DNA of 64,000 nt from Cellvibrionaceae bacterium 1162T.S.0a.05 (GTDB taxonomy: Bacteria; Pseudomonadota; Gammaproteobacteria; Pseudomonadales; Cellvibrionaceae): assembly GCA_000964245.1 (NCBI GenBank), contig LANB01000001.1, forward strand, positions 1,095,501-1,159,500, in the 5' to 3' direction. Made by a program: the position numbers and the translations under genes. The notes below the pieces were generated by a model, which saw only the letters and a program-made list of their open reading frames with translations, did no database searches and was not told the origin of the DNA. This document shows, piece after piece, positions 38,425 to 47,975 of the stretch (position 1 is its first letter; every line of letters begins with the position of its first letter).

Positions 38425-39711
38425 TTATTGCTTGTCGATGTCGGTATTTTCGTCCGACTCATCGAGAGGAAGTGCAAACAGGGTTTGCAAACCGAGAATA
38501 ATATCCTGGCGGCCGTCCGCTCCGGCGCGTCGCATTTGCACTGTCGGTTCGTGCATGAATTTTTTGCTCAAATTATTGGCGAGCTGCTCCAGTGCCTGTT
38601 CGGGTGTAAGGCCGTTCCCCAAGGCTTTCAAACATTTTTGCAACTCTTGCTCCTTGATACCGTCAATATTCTCTCGAAAAGCCCGGATGGCATTGACGGC
38701 CGACAACGCCCGTCGCTCACGCTCAAAAGCATGAACGGCTTCATCTATAATCTCGTGCGCGATTTCCGCCGCTTGTTGCCGTGAGCGTTTGTTTTCATCG
38801 ATCACTTCACGCAAATCATCAACGGTATAAAGGTAGACCTCGGCGATGTCATTCACCTGGGGTTCAATATCGCGCGGCACGGCAATATCAACCATGAACA
38901 TCGGCTTGCGCTTGCGCTTTTTCAGCGCGCTTTCCACTGCACCTTTGCCCAATAGCGGCAATTGACTGGCAGTTGAACTGATGACGATATCGGCGCGATG
39001 CAAAACTTCGGGAATATCTGCCAATAACACCGCCTCTGCACCAAACTTTTCAGCCAGTTCAGTGGCATTTTCGAGGGTGCGATTGGCAACAATAATTTGC
39101 TTCATGCCCTGGTCGACCAGGTGCCGCGCCACCAGCTCGATGGTTTCGCCCGCGCCAATCAACAAGGCCGTATCTTCCTTTAAATCTGAAAATATCTGCT
39201 GGGCAAGACTGACAGCGGCGTAGGCGACGGAAACAGGGTTTTCGCCAATCGCTGTTTCCGAACGCACTTTTTTGGCAACGCTGAACACGCGTTGGAAAGC
39301 ATCGTGGAGCATGCCACCCAGCGCACCACTTTCCTTGGCAACACTGTAAGCGGCTTTCATCTGCCCGAGAATTTGTGGCTCGCCTAACACTAAAGAATCC
39401 AGACCACTGGCGACCGTCATCATGTGCCGTGCCGCTTCCGCCTCGGTTTTAAAGTAGTGGGCCGCACTCAAGTCTTCAATCTTGCTTCCTTTATAGCGCG
39501 CGAGCCAATCGAGAATCAGCTGCGCATCCCCATCCATTTGGCAGTATATTTCCGTGCGGTTGCAGGTAGAGAGAATGGCAATTTCATTAGCGGGAATATG
39601 CTCCTGCGCGCTGAGCAAGGCAGGCTCAATCTGCGCGGACGAAAAGGCCACCTTTTCGCGCACATCGACACTCGCGGTGTTGTGATTGATGCCAAAGGCA
39701 AAAAGAGTCAT
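38425..39711 (-). CDS. hemA: Glutamyl-tRNA reductase
   Basis: 428 residues. The catalytic Cys lies in [12 protein letters not shown] near residue 50; [17 protein letters not shown] and the NADPH-binding [16 protein letters not shown] follow, with the dimerisation helices in the C-terminal third. It reduces Glu-tRNA to glutamate-1-semialdehyde, the first step of C5 heme synthesis. It is the first gene of hemA-prfA-prmC and diverges from the TPR lipoprotein gene across 294 bases, the standard Pseudomonas-type arrangement. Confidence 0.97.
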   Translation of the reverse strand: MTLFAFGINHNTASVDVREKVAFSSAQIEPALLSAQEHIPANEIAILSTCNRTEIYCQMDGDAQLILDWLARYKGSKIEDLSAAHYFKTEAEAARHMMTVASGLDSLVLGEPQILGQMKAAYSVAKESGALGGMLHDAFQRVFSVAKKVRSETAIGENPVSVAYAAVSLAQQIFSDLKEDTALLIGAGETIELVARHLVDQGMKQIIVANRTLENATELAEKFGAEAVLLADIPEVLHRADIVISSTASQLPLLGKGAVESALKKRKRKPMFMVDIAVPRDIEPQVNDIAEVYLYTVDDLREVIDENKRSRQQAAEIAHEIIDEAVHAFERERRALSAVNAIRAFRENIDGIKEQELQKCLKALGNGLTPEQALEQLANNLSKKFMHEPTVQMRRAGADGRQDIILGLQTLFALPLDESDENTDIDKQ

Positions 39712-39948
39712 AGGCGCAAGAATAGTGTGGCTGCTGGAAAAAGTCGCCCATTTTCTTTGCTGTACAGGCGGAACGCAAGCTTTGGACGCCTGTCCAAGCC
39801 GAACGGGTTCCGATTGACTGAGAATTCGCCCTCAGTTTGCCCGCGTACTTGATATACTTTGGCAAGACCCCATCAAGGATCAAGGGTTTGGCGCGCTAGA
39901 GAATGTGAGCCTAATCAAGAAGCTTAAGCCGTTGATGATTCCATGCTG

Positions 39949-40008
39949 TTGAAGTCCATGTATTTGAAGTCCGTATATTTGAAGTCCTTATAATTGAAGG
40001 TTACTGTG
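39949..40008. repeat. 15-bp tandem repeat running into the TPR lipoprotein start codon
   Basis: Four head-to-tail units beginning TTGAAG at 39949, 39964, 39979 and 39994. Three share TTGAAGTCC plus a variable AT-rich end; the fourth is TTGAAGGTTACTGTG and contains both the Shine-Dalgarno (GAAGG) and the GTG start codon. The third-to-fourth junction creates TATAAT (39989-39994). Confidence 0.88.
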
Positions 40009-41739
40009 AAAAAACTCCCGCTAGTCAGTCTTACTGCCAGCCTTATTCTCAGCGCCTGCGGCAGTGCCCCTGTACAACCCACACAGGTTGCAGCGCCTGA
40101 GACGCGTGCGCCAGCAAAAGAAACTCGCCCTGCACGCGTCGTGAACAAGTCATTTAGCGCGGATACCCTCTACGCCCTATTGGTTGCCGAATTGGCCATG
40201 GGCCGTCAGCGTCACGATATTGCCCTGAACAATTATGTTCAACAAGCTGAGGCCACCCGGGATGCCGGCATTGCCGAACACGCTACTCACCTGGCCACCA
40301 TGCTGCGCGCCCCGCAGGAAGCATTGAGCATGGCTGAAATCTGGACAGACGTTGAGCCACATAACACGGAAGCACGCAGTCTCTACGCGAATAACCTGGT
40401 TCGTGCAAAACGCTTTGATGAGGCCTTTGAGCAAGCGCGCCGCTTAATTGAGGCGGGCGAGACAGCTGCCTTTGAAAACCTCGCCGCCAATGCTGCAGAA
40501 GGTGGCCCCGAACAAGCTGCAGCCCTGGCCACCAAATATGAAAACTTGCTGCAAAGCCATCCTGACAATGTCTCACTGCTTGTTGGTTATAGCTTGCTGC
40601 AGGAGCAACTCCAGCAACCCGAAGCGAGCCTGGAAACCATTCGACGAGCAATCAGCATTGAGCCCGACAGTGTATCTGCCCTCTATCAAGAGAGCCGACT
40701 GTTACAGTTACTCGGTAGAGATGCAGAAGCGATGGATAAAATGGGCACGCTGGTCGCTAAAAACCCTGGCAACCACCGCCTGCGTTTGCGCTACGCGCGC
40801 GCCCTTGTCGACTCGGACATCCAGAAAGCCCATGAGCAGTATTTAATTTTGCAAAAACAGCTTCCCTTTGACCAGGACGTGCTGTTTACCCTCGCACTGA
40901 TTGAACGCGAACTGCAGCGTTTTGACGATGCCATCCAACGTTTCAACACGCTAATAGAACGTCAGCAACATGTGCTCTCCAGTCACTACCAACTGGGCAA
41001 AATTTACGAAGACCAGTTGCGCCCGGATAAAGCCTTACCACACTATCTTGAGGTCAATAGCGGTTCCAATCATATCGCTGCGCTGTCGCACGCGGTGCGA
41101 TTGATGCTCTCCGAGGAAAGACACGAAGACGCACTGCTTTTAATTCGCAGCCGTCGGGCAAATCTTGACCCTGGCCAACAGGACCGCGCCTACATGCTGG
41201 AAGCCGACATTCTGAATAAACGCGGCCAGGTGCGCGCTGCAGAAGAAGTCCTCACCGAAGGTCTCCTGCAGATGCCCGCCAGCGCAAATTTACTCTACGC
41301 CCGCGCCCTCCTCTATTCCAACATCGATTCAATAGAAGCGGCGGAAAAAGATTTTAAAGCCATCCTGGCCATTAAGCCTGATGATGCTGCCACGCTGAAT
41401 GCGCTGGGCTACACCCTGGCCGACAAAACGGATCGCCTGGATGAGGCCCAGGAATTCATTGCGCGCGCTCTCGCCATCACGCCCAATGATGCCGCCGTGC
41501 TGGATAGCATGGGCTGGCTACATTACCGCAAGGGCAACTACGAAGCGGCGCTGGATAAACTTCGCCAAGCCATGGCTGCTATGCCTGACCACGAAATTGC
41601 TGCGCATCTCGGCGAAGTTTTATGGGTTACCGGTGTTCAGGATGAAGCCCGTCAGGTTTGGCGATCTGGCCTGGAACTCAACCCGGACAGTAAAATCATT
41701 AAAAAAACGCTCGACCGCCTGAATGCCACACTTCATTAA
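40006..41739 (+). CDS. TPR-repeat lipoprotein (PA4667 type)
   Basis: 577 residues from GTG 40006, which has GAAGG five bases ahead; a TTG at 39994 is inside the repeat array. The lipobox is LILSAC near residue 17, so it is probably a lipoprotein. After a Pro/Ala-rich linker come about ten TPR or TPR-like repeats (for example AATLNALGYTLADKTDRLDEA, AAVLDSMGWLHYRKGNYEAA). Family knowledge: this TPR gene precedes lolB in Pseudomonas (PA4667); its function is not settled and is likely scaffolding in envelope biogenesis. It overlaps lolB by 17 bases. Confidence 0.88.
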   Translation: MKKLPLVSLTASLILSACGSAPVQPTQVAAPETRAPAKETRPARVVNKSFSADTLYALLVAELAMGRQRHDIALNNYVQQAEATRDAGIAEHATHLATMLRAPQEALSMAEIWTDVEPHNTEARSLYANNLVRAKRFDEAFEQARRLIEAGETAAFENLAANAAEGGPEQAAALATKYENLLQSHPDNVSLLVGYSLLQEQLQQPEASLETIRRAISIEPDSVSALYQESRLLQLLGRDAEAMDKMGTLVAKNPGNHRLRLRYARALVDSDIQKAHEQYLILQKQLPFDQDVLFTLALIERELQRFDDAIQRFNTLIERQQHVLSSHYQLGKIYEDQLRPDKALPHYLEVNSGSNHIAALSHAVRLMLSEERHEDALLLIRSRRANLDPGQQDRAYMLEADILNKRGQVRAAEEVLTEGLLQMPASANLLYARALLYSNIDSIEAAEKDFKAILAIKPDDAATLNALGYTLADKTDRLDEAQEFIARALAITPNDAAVLDSMGWLHYRKGNYEAALDKLRQAMAAMPDHEIAAHLGEVLWVTGVQDEARQVWRSGLELNPDSKIIKKTLDRLNATLH

Positions 41740-42292
41740 ATACGGACTGCTGGTACTTTTCCTGCTCCTGCAAGCCTGTGCGCAACAAGCACGACATGCC
41801 GGCGATACCCGGCCCCTTGCAGAGATCGACCACTGGGAAATTCGCGGCAAGGTTAGCTTAAGTGCCGAAGGCGAACGCAACACGGCAAATTTTCGCTGGC
41901 AACAGCAGGGAGACGACTACGAGATTCGCCTGCACGGCCCTTTTGGCAGCGGTGCAGCGAAACTGGCGCGCGAAGGCGGCTGGGTCACGTTCAACGATGG
42001 TGATCAAAAGCTTGAAGCCGCGTCAGCGGAAAGCCTCTTGTATGACAACACCGGCTGGACCTTACCCATAAACGCCCTGCGCTGGTGGGTTAAAGGTTTG
42101 CCCGACCCGCGCTCTCCCGTGCAAACCAGCAGCACCAATGACAGTGGCGAACTGTCAAAACTCAAACAGGAAGGCTGGAGCTTGAGCTATAAAAACTTCC
42201 TTGATATCTCAGGCCGCTCCTTGCCAACAAAAATCATTGCGCAAAAAGACGAGATAAAACTGGTAATGGCAATCAAGAGCTGGAAAATTTAA
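41723..42292 (+). CDS. lolB: Outer-membrane lipoprotein receptor LolB
   Basis: 189 residues. The signal peptide has lipobox LLQAC near residue 18. [20 protein letters not shown] and [12 protein letters not shown] are LolB hallmarks, and KSWKI-type ends are common. It accepts lipoproteins from periplasmic LolA and inserts them in the outer membrane. It overlaps the upstream TPR lipoprotein gene and is followed by ispE after 29 bases, the conserved lolB-ispE-prs order. Confidence 0.95.
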   Translation: MPHFIKYGLLVLFLLLQACAQQARHAGDTRPLAEIDHWEIRGKVSLSAEGERNTANFRWQQQGDDYEIRLHGPFGSGAAKLAREGGWVTFNDGDQKLEAASAESLLYDNTGWTLPINALRWWVKGLPDPRSPVQTSSTNDSGELSKLKQEGWSLSYKNFLDISGRSLPTKIIAQKDEIKLVMAIKSWKI

Positions 42293-42321
42293 GCAGACCG
42301 AAACTGATTCGTACCCTTACT

Positions 42322-43173
42322 ATGCCGACCATCACCAATCTGTCATTACCCGCGCCTGCCAAGCTCAACCTCTTCTTACACATTCTCGGTCAACGCGCTG
42401 ATGGTTACCACGAACTTCAGACCGTATTTCAATTGCTGGACTTTGGTGATCAGCTTGAGTTTCAGCTGAATAACAGTGGAGCCATTACCCTTACACCCGA
42501 CCTGCCTGGCACACCGCTCGAAAGCAATCTCGTTTGGCGCGCGGCCAAACTTTTACAAACCCACTGTGCCTGCCCCCTCGGCGCTAACATTCACCTCGAC
42601 AAAAAACTCCCCATGGGTGGCGGTATCGGTGGCGGCAGCTCCAATGCGGCGACCACACTTTTGGGCCTCAATTCGCTCTGGAAATTGGGGCTCAACCTGA
42701 AAGAATTGGCGCAACTCGGTGCGCAACTCGGCGCAGATGTTCCAGTCTTTGTCGAAGGTAAAACCGCCTGGGCCGAAGGTGTAGGAGAACGCCTGCAAGC
42801 CCTCGCCATGCCTGAGCTCTGGTACCTGGTTTTGGCCCCGAATTGCCACGTTTCCACGGCCGAAATTTTCTCTCACAAAGATTTGACAAGGGGCACCCTC
42901 GCCATTACAGTAGCGGCCTTCTTCGAGAAGGGCGGGAAAAATGACTGTCAACCTTTGGTTGAAAGGCTTTACCCGCAGGTAAGGGATGCGGTTGATTGGC
43001 TAAGTCGACAGACCAACGGCCCAGCACAGCTTACCGGGACGGGAGCGTGCGTATTTGCATCCTTCCCGAGTCAGCAGGCGGCGCAAGCGGTATTTGCCAA
43101 GCGACCACAGCATTTGAATGGCTTTGTGGCTAAAGGCGTGAACGACTCGCCACTGCACCAACATCTCCCCTGA
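42322..43173 (+). CDS. ispE: 4-diphosphocytidyl-2-C-methyl-D-erythritol kinase
   Basis: 283 residues. The GHMP kinase fold has an N-terminal [23 protein letters not shown] and an ATP-binding [20 protein letters not shown] near residue 97. It phosphorylates CDP-ME in the non-mevalonate isoprenoid pathway. It lies between lolB and the tRNA-Gln gene in the conserved order. Confidence 0.96.
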   Translation: MPTITNLSLPAPAKLNLFLHILGQRADGYHELQTVFQLLDFGDQLEFQLNNSGAITLTPDLPGTPLESNLVWRAAKLLQTHCACPLGANIHLDKKLPMGGGIGGGSSNAATTLLGLNSLWKLGLNLKELAQLGAQLGADVPVFVEGKTAWAEGVGERLQALAMPELWYLVLAPNCHVSTAEIFSHKDLTRGTLAITVAAFFEKGGKNDCQPLVERLYPQVRDAVDWLSRQTNGPAQLTGTGACVFASFPSQQAAQAVFAKRPQHLNGFVAKGVNDSPLHQHLP

Positions 43174-43187
43174 AGGCGATTTATTAC

Positions 43188-43262
43188 TGGGGTGTAGCCA
43201 AGCGGTAAGGCAGCGGGTTTTGATCCCGTCATGCGAAGGTTCGAATCCTTCCACCCCAGCCA
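43188..43262 (+). tRNA. tRNA-Gln (anticodon TTG)
   Basis: Acceptor stem TGGGGTG (43188-43194) pairs with CACCCCA (43252-43258); discriminator G and encoded CCA end at 43262. Anticodon loop TTTTGAT gives anticodon TTG. The T loop is TTCGAAT. The 5' T and U1-A72 pair are typical of bacterial tRNA-Gln. It lies between ispE and prs, as in Pseudomonas. Confidence 0.97.
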
Positions 43263-43329
43263 TCCATTCGCTTTCATCTTCTTGCCAACTACAATACTAA
43301 GCTTAAGAATCAGCAGAAGGGCTTGAACA

Positions 43330-44271
43330 TTGGCAGACTTAATGGTCTTTAGCGGTAACGCTAACCCGGAATTGGCAGAGAAAGTCGTCGACAAACTGGG
43401 GATTCCTCTCGGAGATGCGACCGTCGGTAAATTTTCAGACGGTGAAATTTTTGTAGAGTTGAACGAAAACGTACGCGGTCGCGATGTGTTTTTGATTCAA
43501 CCCACATGCGCACCGACCAACGACAATATTATGGAGTTGGTGGTGATGGTGGACGCACTGCACCGTGCTTCCGCCGGGCGAATCACTGCGGTGATACCCT
43601 ATTTTGGTTACGCCCGCCAGGATCGTCGTGTACGTTCTGCGCGCGTTCCTATCAGTGCAAAAGTCGTCGCGGACATGATGGTCAGCGTCGGCATCGACAG
43701 AATTTTAACCGTGGATTTGCACAGTGAGCAGATTCAGGGCTTCTTCGATGTGCCGGTAGACAATGTCTACGGCTCGCCCGTTTTGCTGGCGGACATTGAA
43801 GAACAGGAATTTGAAGATCTGGTGGTGGTATCACCGGATATTGGCGGTGTGGTTCGCGCCCGTGCAGTGGCCAAGCAGCTGGATATTGATCTGGCCATTA
43901 TTGATAAGCGCCGCCCGAAAGCGAATGTTGCCGAGGTGATGCACCTGATCGGTGAGATTGATGGCCGCACCTGTTTGCTGGTCGACGATATGGTCGATAC
44001 TGCGGGCACTTTGTGCAACGCTGCCAAGGCTTTGAAAGAACACGGCGCCAAGAAAGTGATCGCGTATGCGACGCATCCGGTTTTATCCGGTAATGCCGTG
44101 GAAAAATTAATGAATTCGACCCTGGATGAATTGGTGGTAACTGATTCCATTCCTTTGTCGGACGATGCAAAGAATTGCAAAGTGATTCGTCAATTGACTT
44201 TATCCAATATGTTGGCTGAAGCGATGCGACGAATTAGCAATGAGGAATCTTTAAGCGCGATGTTTCGCTAA
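43330..44271 (+). CDS. prs: Ribose-phosphate pyrophosphokinase
   Basis: 313 residues from TTG 43330, preceded by GAAGGG eight bases ahead; the next ATG (43342) would clip the conserved N-terminus. The N-terminal [11 protein letters not shown], the catalytic flexible loop [16 protein letters not shown], the [11 protein letters not shown] motif and the PRPP-binding [13 protein letters not shown] are all present. It makes PRPP from ribose-5-phosphate and ATP. A terminator overlaps its stop codon. Confidence 0.97.
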   Translation: MADLMVFSGNANPELAEKVVDKLGIPLGDATVGKFSDGEIFVELNENVRGRDVFLIQPTCAPTNDNIMELVVMVDALHRASAGRITAVIPYFGYARQDRRVRSARVPISAKVVADMMVSVGIDRILTVDLHSEQIQGFFDVPVDNVYGSPVLLADIEEQEFEDLVVVSPDIGGVVRARAVAKQLDIDLAIIDKRRPKANVAEVMHLIGEIDGRTCLLVDDMVDTAGTLCNAAKALKEHGAKKVIAYATHPVLSGNAVEKLMNSTLDELVVTDSIPLSDDAKNCKVIRQLTLSNMLAEAMRRISNEESLSAMFR

Positions 44272-44289
44272 CATTGCGCTTTAATTTTT
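44254..44289 (+). terminator. Intrinsic terminator overlapping the prs stop codon
   Basis: Stem AGCGCGATGT (44254-44263) with ACATTGCGCT (44271-44280), one G-T wobble, seven-base loop, followed by TTAATTTTT. The stem starts inside the last codons of prs, so prs should be uncoupled from rplY. Confidence 0.75.
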
Positions 44290-44302
44290 GGGTTAGTCGC
44301 AG

Positions 44303-44431
44303 GAACGCCGATCACAAGGTGCCTCTTTGCGAAAACACATGAATACATCCCTGTAGTTCCGTCACCGGTTCGCCGGCCGCTTCATCCCTGAAGTGACGGT
44401 TTCGCAAAGAGGCACCTTGCACTCGGCGTTC
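44303..44431. repeat. Intergenic palindromic element, copy 2
   Basis: The outer stem is 44303-44311 with 44423-44431 (9 bp). The mismatch TCA/CAC is at 44312-44314 and 44420-44422. The main stem is 44315-44334 with 44400-44419 (20 bp perfect). The bulge 44335-44358 is 24 nt, with CATGAATAC and TCCCTGTAG as in copy 1. The inner stem ends in CTTC-ATCCCT-GAAG and carries an extra small hairpin CCGG-TTCG-CCGG at 44365-44376. It lies between prs and rplY. Confidence 0.93.
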
Positions 44432-44530
44432 AGGCAAGTTCATGCCATGAAATTTATCAAAGATTCTTAAACCCTCTTTTAGTTCTGGTCGCGGACTTTA
44501 AGAGAAATTTAACTAACTGGAGTAACTGAT

Positions 44531-45172
44531 ATGTCTAAAGAAGACTTTCAATTAGATGCCCAACCTCGTGATGATCAAGGGAAAGGTGCGAGCCGCCGCC
44601 TGCGTCGCGAAGCCGGTTTGGTGCCGGGCATTGTTTACGGTGGAACCAAAAAGCCACAAAACATTAGCATCAAACACAACGAACTCGTTAAGCATTTGGA
44701 AAACGAAGCGTTTTACTCTCACATCATTAAATTGAATGTGGGTGAGAAAAGCGAAGATGTGATTTTGAAGGATTTGCAACGTCATCCTGCAAAAGCGCAA
44801 ATCGTTCACGCGGATTTTCTGCGAGTTTCCAAAACCAAAAAACTGCAAACCTCCGTACCTCTGCACTTCATCAATGAAGCCAGCAGCAAAGGCGTCAAGT
44901 TACAGGGTGGCCAGGTAGCTCACAGCATGACTCAGTTGGAAATCAGCTGTTTACCAGGTGATTTGCCCGAGTACATCGAAGTAGACCTGGCTGACGTTGA
45001 AGTCGGTCAGATCGTTCACATTTCCGACCTCAAATTGCCGAAAGGTGTTGAATCTGTTGCTCTAAGTCACGGTGAAGACCATGACTTACCTGTTGCGGCG
45101 ATTAATAAGCCTAAAGGTTCTGCCGAGTCTGAAGACGAAGGCGGCGAAACGGAAGAAGGCGGCGAAGAATAA
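44531..45172 (+). CDS. rplY: Large ribosomal subunit protein bL25 (Ctc/TL5 long form)
   Basis: 213 residues, the long form. The N-terminal 5S rRNA-binding domain (about 5-95, [20 protein letters not shown]) is followed by the TL5 C-terminal beta domain (about 100-190, with [20 protein letters not shown]) and an acidic tail ([15 protein letters not shown]). It is a ribosomal protein of the 50S central protuberance. It is followed by a strong terminator at 45191, and preceded by palindromic element copy 2 and a Shine-Dalgarno (GGAG) near 44519. Confidence 0.95.
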   Translation: MSKEDFQLDAQPRDDQGKGASRRLRREAGLVPGIVYGGTKKPQNISIKHNELVKHLENEAFYSHIIKLNVGEKSEDVILKDLQRHPAKAQIVHADFLRVSKTKKLQTSVPLHFINEASSKGVKLQGGQVAHSMTQLEISCLPGDLPEYIEVDLADVEVGQIVHISDLKLPKGVESVALSHGEDHDLPVAAINKPKGSAESEDEGGETEEGGEE

Positions 45173-45190
45173 GTTTGCCGGTATTCAAAA

Positions 45191-45223
45191 AAGCGATGTA
45201 CCGCAAGGTGCGTCGCTTTTTTT
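45191..45223 (+). terminator. Intrinsic terminator after rplY
   Basis: Twelve-pair stem 45191-45202 with 45207-45218 including two G-T wobbles, closed by a GCAA tetraloop, followed by a T run to 45223. Confidence 0.92.
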
Positions 45224-45287
45224 GTATGCGAATGTGCATTTTTTCGTTTAACACACTTCTTGCCTATAGTACGACACTAGCAATTCG

Positions 45288-45878
45288 ATGAAAGCACCGG
45301 ACACTAAAATCAAACTTGTGGTCGGCCTCGGGAACCCCGGCGGCGAATACACCAATACACGTCACAATGCAGGTCAGGATTTTGTCGAGGCCTTGTCTCG
45401 CGAGTATCTTGGCAATTTGAACCCGGAAGCGAAATTTTTTGGATTGGCCGATCGCATTTCAGTTCAACATCGCGATTTGCGCTTATTGGTTCCCACAACG
45501 TTTATGAATTTAAGTGGCAAGGCAGTGGCTGCGCTTGCCCAGTTTTTCAAAATTGAACCTGAAGAAATTCTGGTGGCGCACGATGAGCTTGATCTTGCAC
45601 CGGGTGTTGCACGCTTGAAAATAGGCGGGGGTCACGGTGGCCACAACGGGCTGCGCGATATTATTCAGGCTTTGGGCAACAATAAAAATTTTGCACGTTT
45701 ACGTTTGGGAATTGGCCACCCCGGCAATGCCAAACAAGTCAGCTCTTATGTTCTCAAGAAAGCGCCCCCAGAAGAACAGCAAAAAATTGAAGATGCAATT
45801 CAAGCCGCTTTAAAACATATTCCCACACTCGTAAACGGTGATTGGGAAAAAGCGATGCGTGAACTGCATACAAATTAG
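45288..45878 (+). CDS. pth: Peptidyl-tRNA hydrolase
   Basis: 196 residues. [19 protein letters not shown] contains the catalytic His; [17 protein letters not shown] and [13 protein letters not shown] complete the active site. It recycles peptidyl-tRNA released from stalled ribosomes. It lies between rplY and ychF, the widely conserved order, 64 bases before ychF. Confidence 0.97.
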   Translation: MKAPDTKIKLVVGLGNPGGEYTNTRHNAGQDFVEALSREYLGNLNPEAKFFGLADRISVQHRDLRLLVPTTFMNLSGKAVAALAQFFKIEPEEILVAHDELDLAPGVARLKIGGGHGGHNGLRDIIQALGNNKNFARLRLGIGHPGNAKQVSSYVLKKAPPEEQQKIEDAIQAALKHIPTLVNGDWEKAMRELHTN

Positions 45879-45942
45879 TAAATGTTAAGTACTTCCAGAT
45901 AACAATTTATAGATAGCCAACTCATATAGAGAGACACAGAAT

Positions 45943-47034
45943 ATGGGATTTAATTGCGGAATTGTTGGCTTGCCCAACGTAGGCAAATCCACTTTATTTA
46001 ACGCCTTGACTCAAGCCGGGATCGACGCGGAAAATTTTCCTTTCTGCACCATCGACCCGAACTCCGGTGTCGTCGCTGTACCCGATCCACGCCAGGATAA
46101 ACTCGCCGAGCTGGTTAAGCCCGAGCGCGTTGTGCCCACAACAATGGAATTTGTCGATATCGCAGGCCTGGTTGCCGGTGCATCGAAAGGCGAAGGTCTC
46201 GGAAATAAATTCCTTGCCAACATTCGCGAAACCGATGCGATTGCGCATGTGGTTCGCTGTTTTGATGACCCCAATGTGATTCACGTTGAAGGAAAAGTAG
46301 ATCCGCGAGCAGATATTGAAACGATCAATACCGAACTCGCCCTCGCCGATCTCGAAACCGTTGAGAAAGCCTTGCAACGTTTTACCAAAGCCGCCAAGGG
46401 CCAGGATAAACATGCCATTGAAATGAAGGCCATTTGCGAGAGCATTCTTCCCCACCTCAATGATGCCAAGCCTCTGCGCTCTTTTGGTTTGAGCCCCGAT
46501 GAACTCAAGCTATTAAAAGAACTCACCCTGCTTACCGTTAAGCCCACTATGTACATTGCCAATGTCGAGGAAGACGGTTTCGATAACAATGTCATGCTGG
46601 ATATGGTGCGCGAAATTGCCGAAGAAGAAAATGCTGTTGTCGTCCCGGTTTGCAACAAAATCGAAGCGGAAATTGCCGAGCTCGATGATGATGAGAAGGC
46701 TGAATTTCTGGAAGAGCTTGGTCTCGAAGAACCTGGTCTCAACCGCGTGATTCGCGCGGGTTATGAGCTGCTAAACCTGCACACCTATTTCACTGCCGGA
46801 GTAAAAGAAGTGCGCGCCTGGACAATTCCTGTGGGTGCCACCGCACCGCAAGCCGCCGGCAAGATTCACACCGACTTTGAAAAAGGCTTTATTCGCGCCG
46901 AAGTGGTCGCCTACGACGACTACATTACATACAAAGGCGAGGCGGGAGCGAAGGAGGCAGGCAAATGGCGCCTTGAAGGCAAGGATTACATCGTAAAAGA
47001 CGGTGATGTGATCCATTTTCGATTTAACGTTTAA
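45943..47034 (+). CDS. ychF: Redox-regulated ATPase YchF (Obg-related)
   Basis: 363 residues. The P-loop [14 protein letters not shown] is near residue 8; a coiled-coil hairpin lies about 130-200, and the C-terminal TGS domain ends at [10 protein letters not shown]. The G4 motif is the NxxE form that prefers ATP (YIANVEEDG). YchF binds ribosomes and responds to oxidative stress. It lies downstream of pth and upstream of tRNA-Met. Confidence 0.97.
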   Translation: MGFNCGIVGLPNVGKSTLFNALTQAGIDAENFPFCTIDPNSGVVAVPDPRQDKLAELVKPERVVPTTMEFVDIAGLVAGASKGEGLGNKFLANIRETDAIAHVVRCFDDPNVIHVEGKVDPRADIETINTELALADLETVEKALQRFTKAAKGQDKHAIEMKAICESILPHLNDAKPLRSFGLSPDELKLLKELTLLTVKPTMYIANVEEDGFDNNVMLDMVREIAEEENAVVVPVCNKIEAEIAELDDDEKAEFLEELGLEEPGLNRVIRAGYELLNLHTYFTAGVKEVRAWTIPVGATAPQAAGKIHTDFEKGFIRAEVVAYDDYITYKGEAGAKEAGKWRLEGKDYIVKDGDVIHFRFNV

Positions 47035-47122
47035 TGCAAAAATCCCCGGTTTTGCGGGATACACGATGCTTGACTTTGCAGGGGTGACTAGTGAAAATAG
47101 CCGCCCCTCAAAATGGGACTGT

Positions 47123-47199
<77 letters not shown>

Positions 47200-47266
47200 C
47201 TTTCCCCTTTTTCCGAACCCATTTTCTGATTCCGAATATCCCTGAAGAAGCCTCTCTGCCAGACAT

Positions 47267-47809
47267 TCAGTGGTCGGCAAACGCCGCAAGCGGAAAGCAC
47301 TCGGTAATCTGTATAAAAGGCTGATGGTTCATAATAATGCGATAGCGTCGCCACACCTCGGACTGCTCGGCATTCTCACCAAACTCGACAATTTCCCGGT
47401 AAGTCTCAAGGCCCAGCTCTCGTAATAACTCACCGACGCCAACCTTGCCGTTTTCAAGGTCCTCGCGCACAGCTTTCTCGAGCAATTCTGTGCGAATCAG
47501 CGAACTCGCACGTGTGAAGATTTTCTGACTGTTGCGGCCGACAAGCTGGACTTTACGGTCGAGTACCCGCGCGCCACTGTCACACTCAATCGCCGCAACG
47601 GCTTCCTCGAGAATACAATACGCTTGCCCGAGATTCTGCACTTCCACAGGTTCCCAAAACCAGGACTCAAGGCTTTTGGTCACCGTGCCATCCGTCGTAA
47701 GCAGTACGCGCAAAAAGGCCGGCAAGGCCTGAAAATCGATCTTGCTGCCGTTCGCCGCGAGGAAGTCTTCTGCCTCTACATAACCACTGGTACTGAATAG
47801 TTTTTTCAT
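47267..47809 (-). CDS. Chorismate lyase-like protein (UbiC/DUF98 superfamily)
   Basis: 180 residues, cytoplasmic. The segment LRVLLTTDGTVTKSLESWF resembles the start of UbiC (WLL-x-x-GSMTRRLE). IRTELLEKAVREDLENGKVG matches the Arg-containing central part, and WRRYRIIMNHQPFIQITECF mirrors the C-terminal RRS...PLLVTE stretch. UbiC converts chorismate to 4-hydroxybenzoate for ubiquinone; whether this divergent member has that activity is inference. It stands alone, convergent with ychF/tRNA-Met and divergent from the aminotransferase. Confidence 0.7.
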   Translation of the reverse strand: MKKLFSTSGYVEAEDFLAANGSKIDFQALPAFLRVLLTTDGTVTKSLESWFWEPVEVQNLGQAYCILEEAVAAIECDSGARVLDRKVQLVGRNSQKIFTRASSLIRTELLEKAVREDLENGKVGVGELLRELGLETYREIVEFGENAEQSEVWRRYRIIMNHQPFIQITECFPLAAFADH

Positions 47810-47975
47810 TGACAGTCTGCAAATTTGAAAGGGCGCTATGGTAAGGCCTATTTACCCGAATTCGAAGCCCTGGACGTTGACTTATGCTAAAAGTCGGGGT
47901 TTCAGCACTGTTTCCCGGTGAGCCTGCAAGCTATAATTCTCAGCTCATTTTTGCCGAGATTTTGAGGACACCGCA

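Noticed and set aside
39989-39994. Perfect TATAAT ahead of the TPR lipoprotein
   Set aside because: It lies only 12 bases before the start codon and the nearest TTGAAG is 19 bases away, so as a promoter it would give an almost leaderless mRNA. More likely a by-product of the repeat junction.
39924-40148. Minus-strand frame with repeated Asp-Phe-Lys-Tyr
   Set aside because: It is the complement of the 15-bp array and the lipoprotein N-terminus; the repeat is explained at DNA level.
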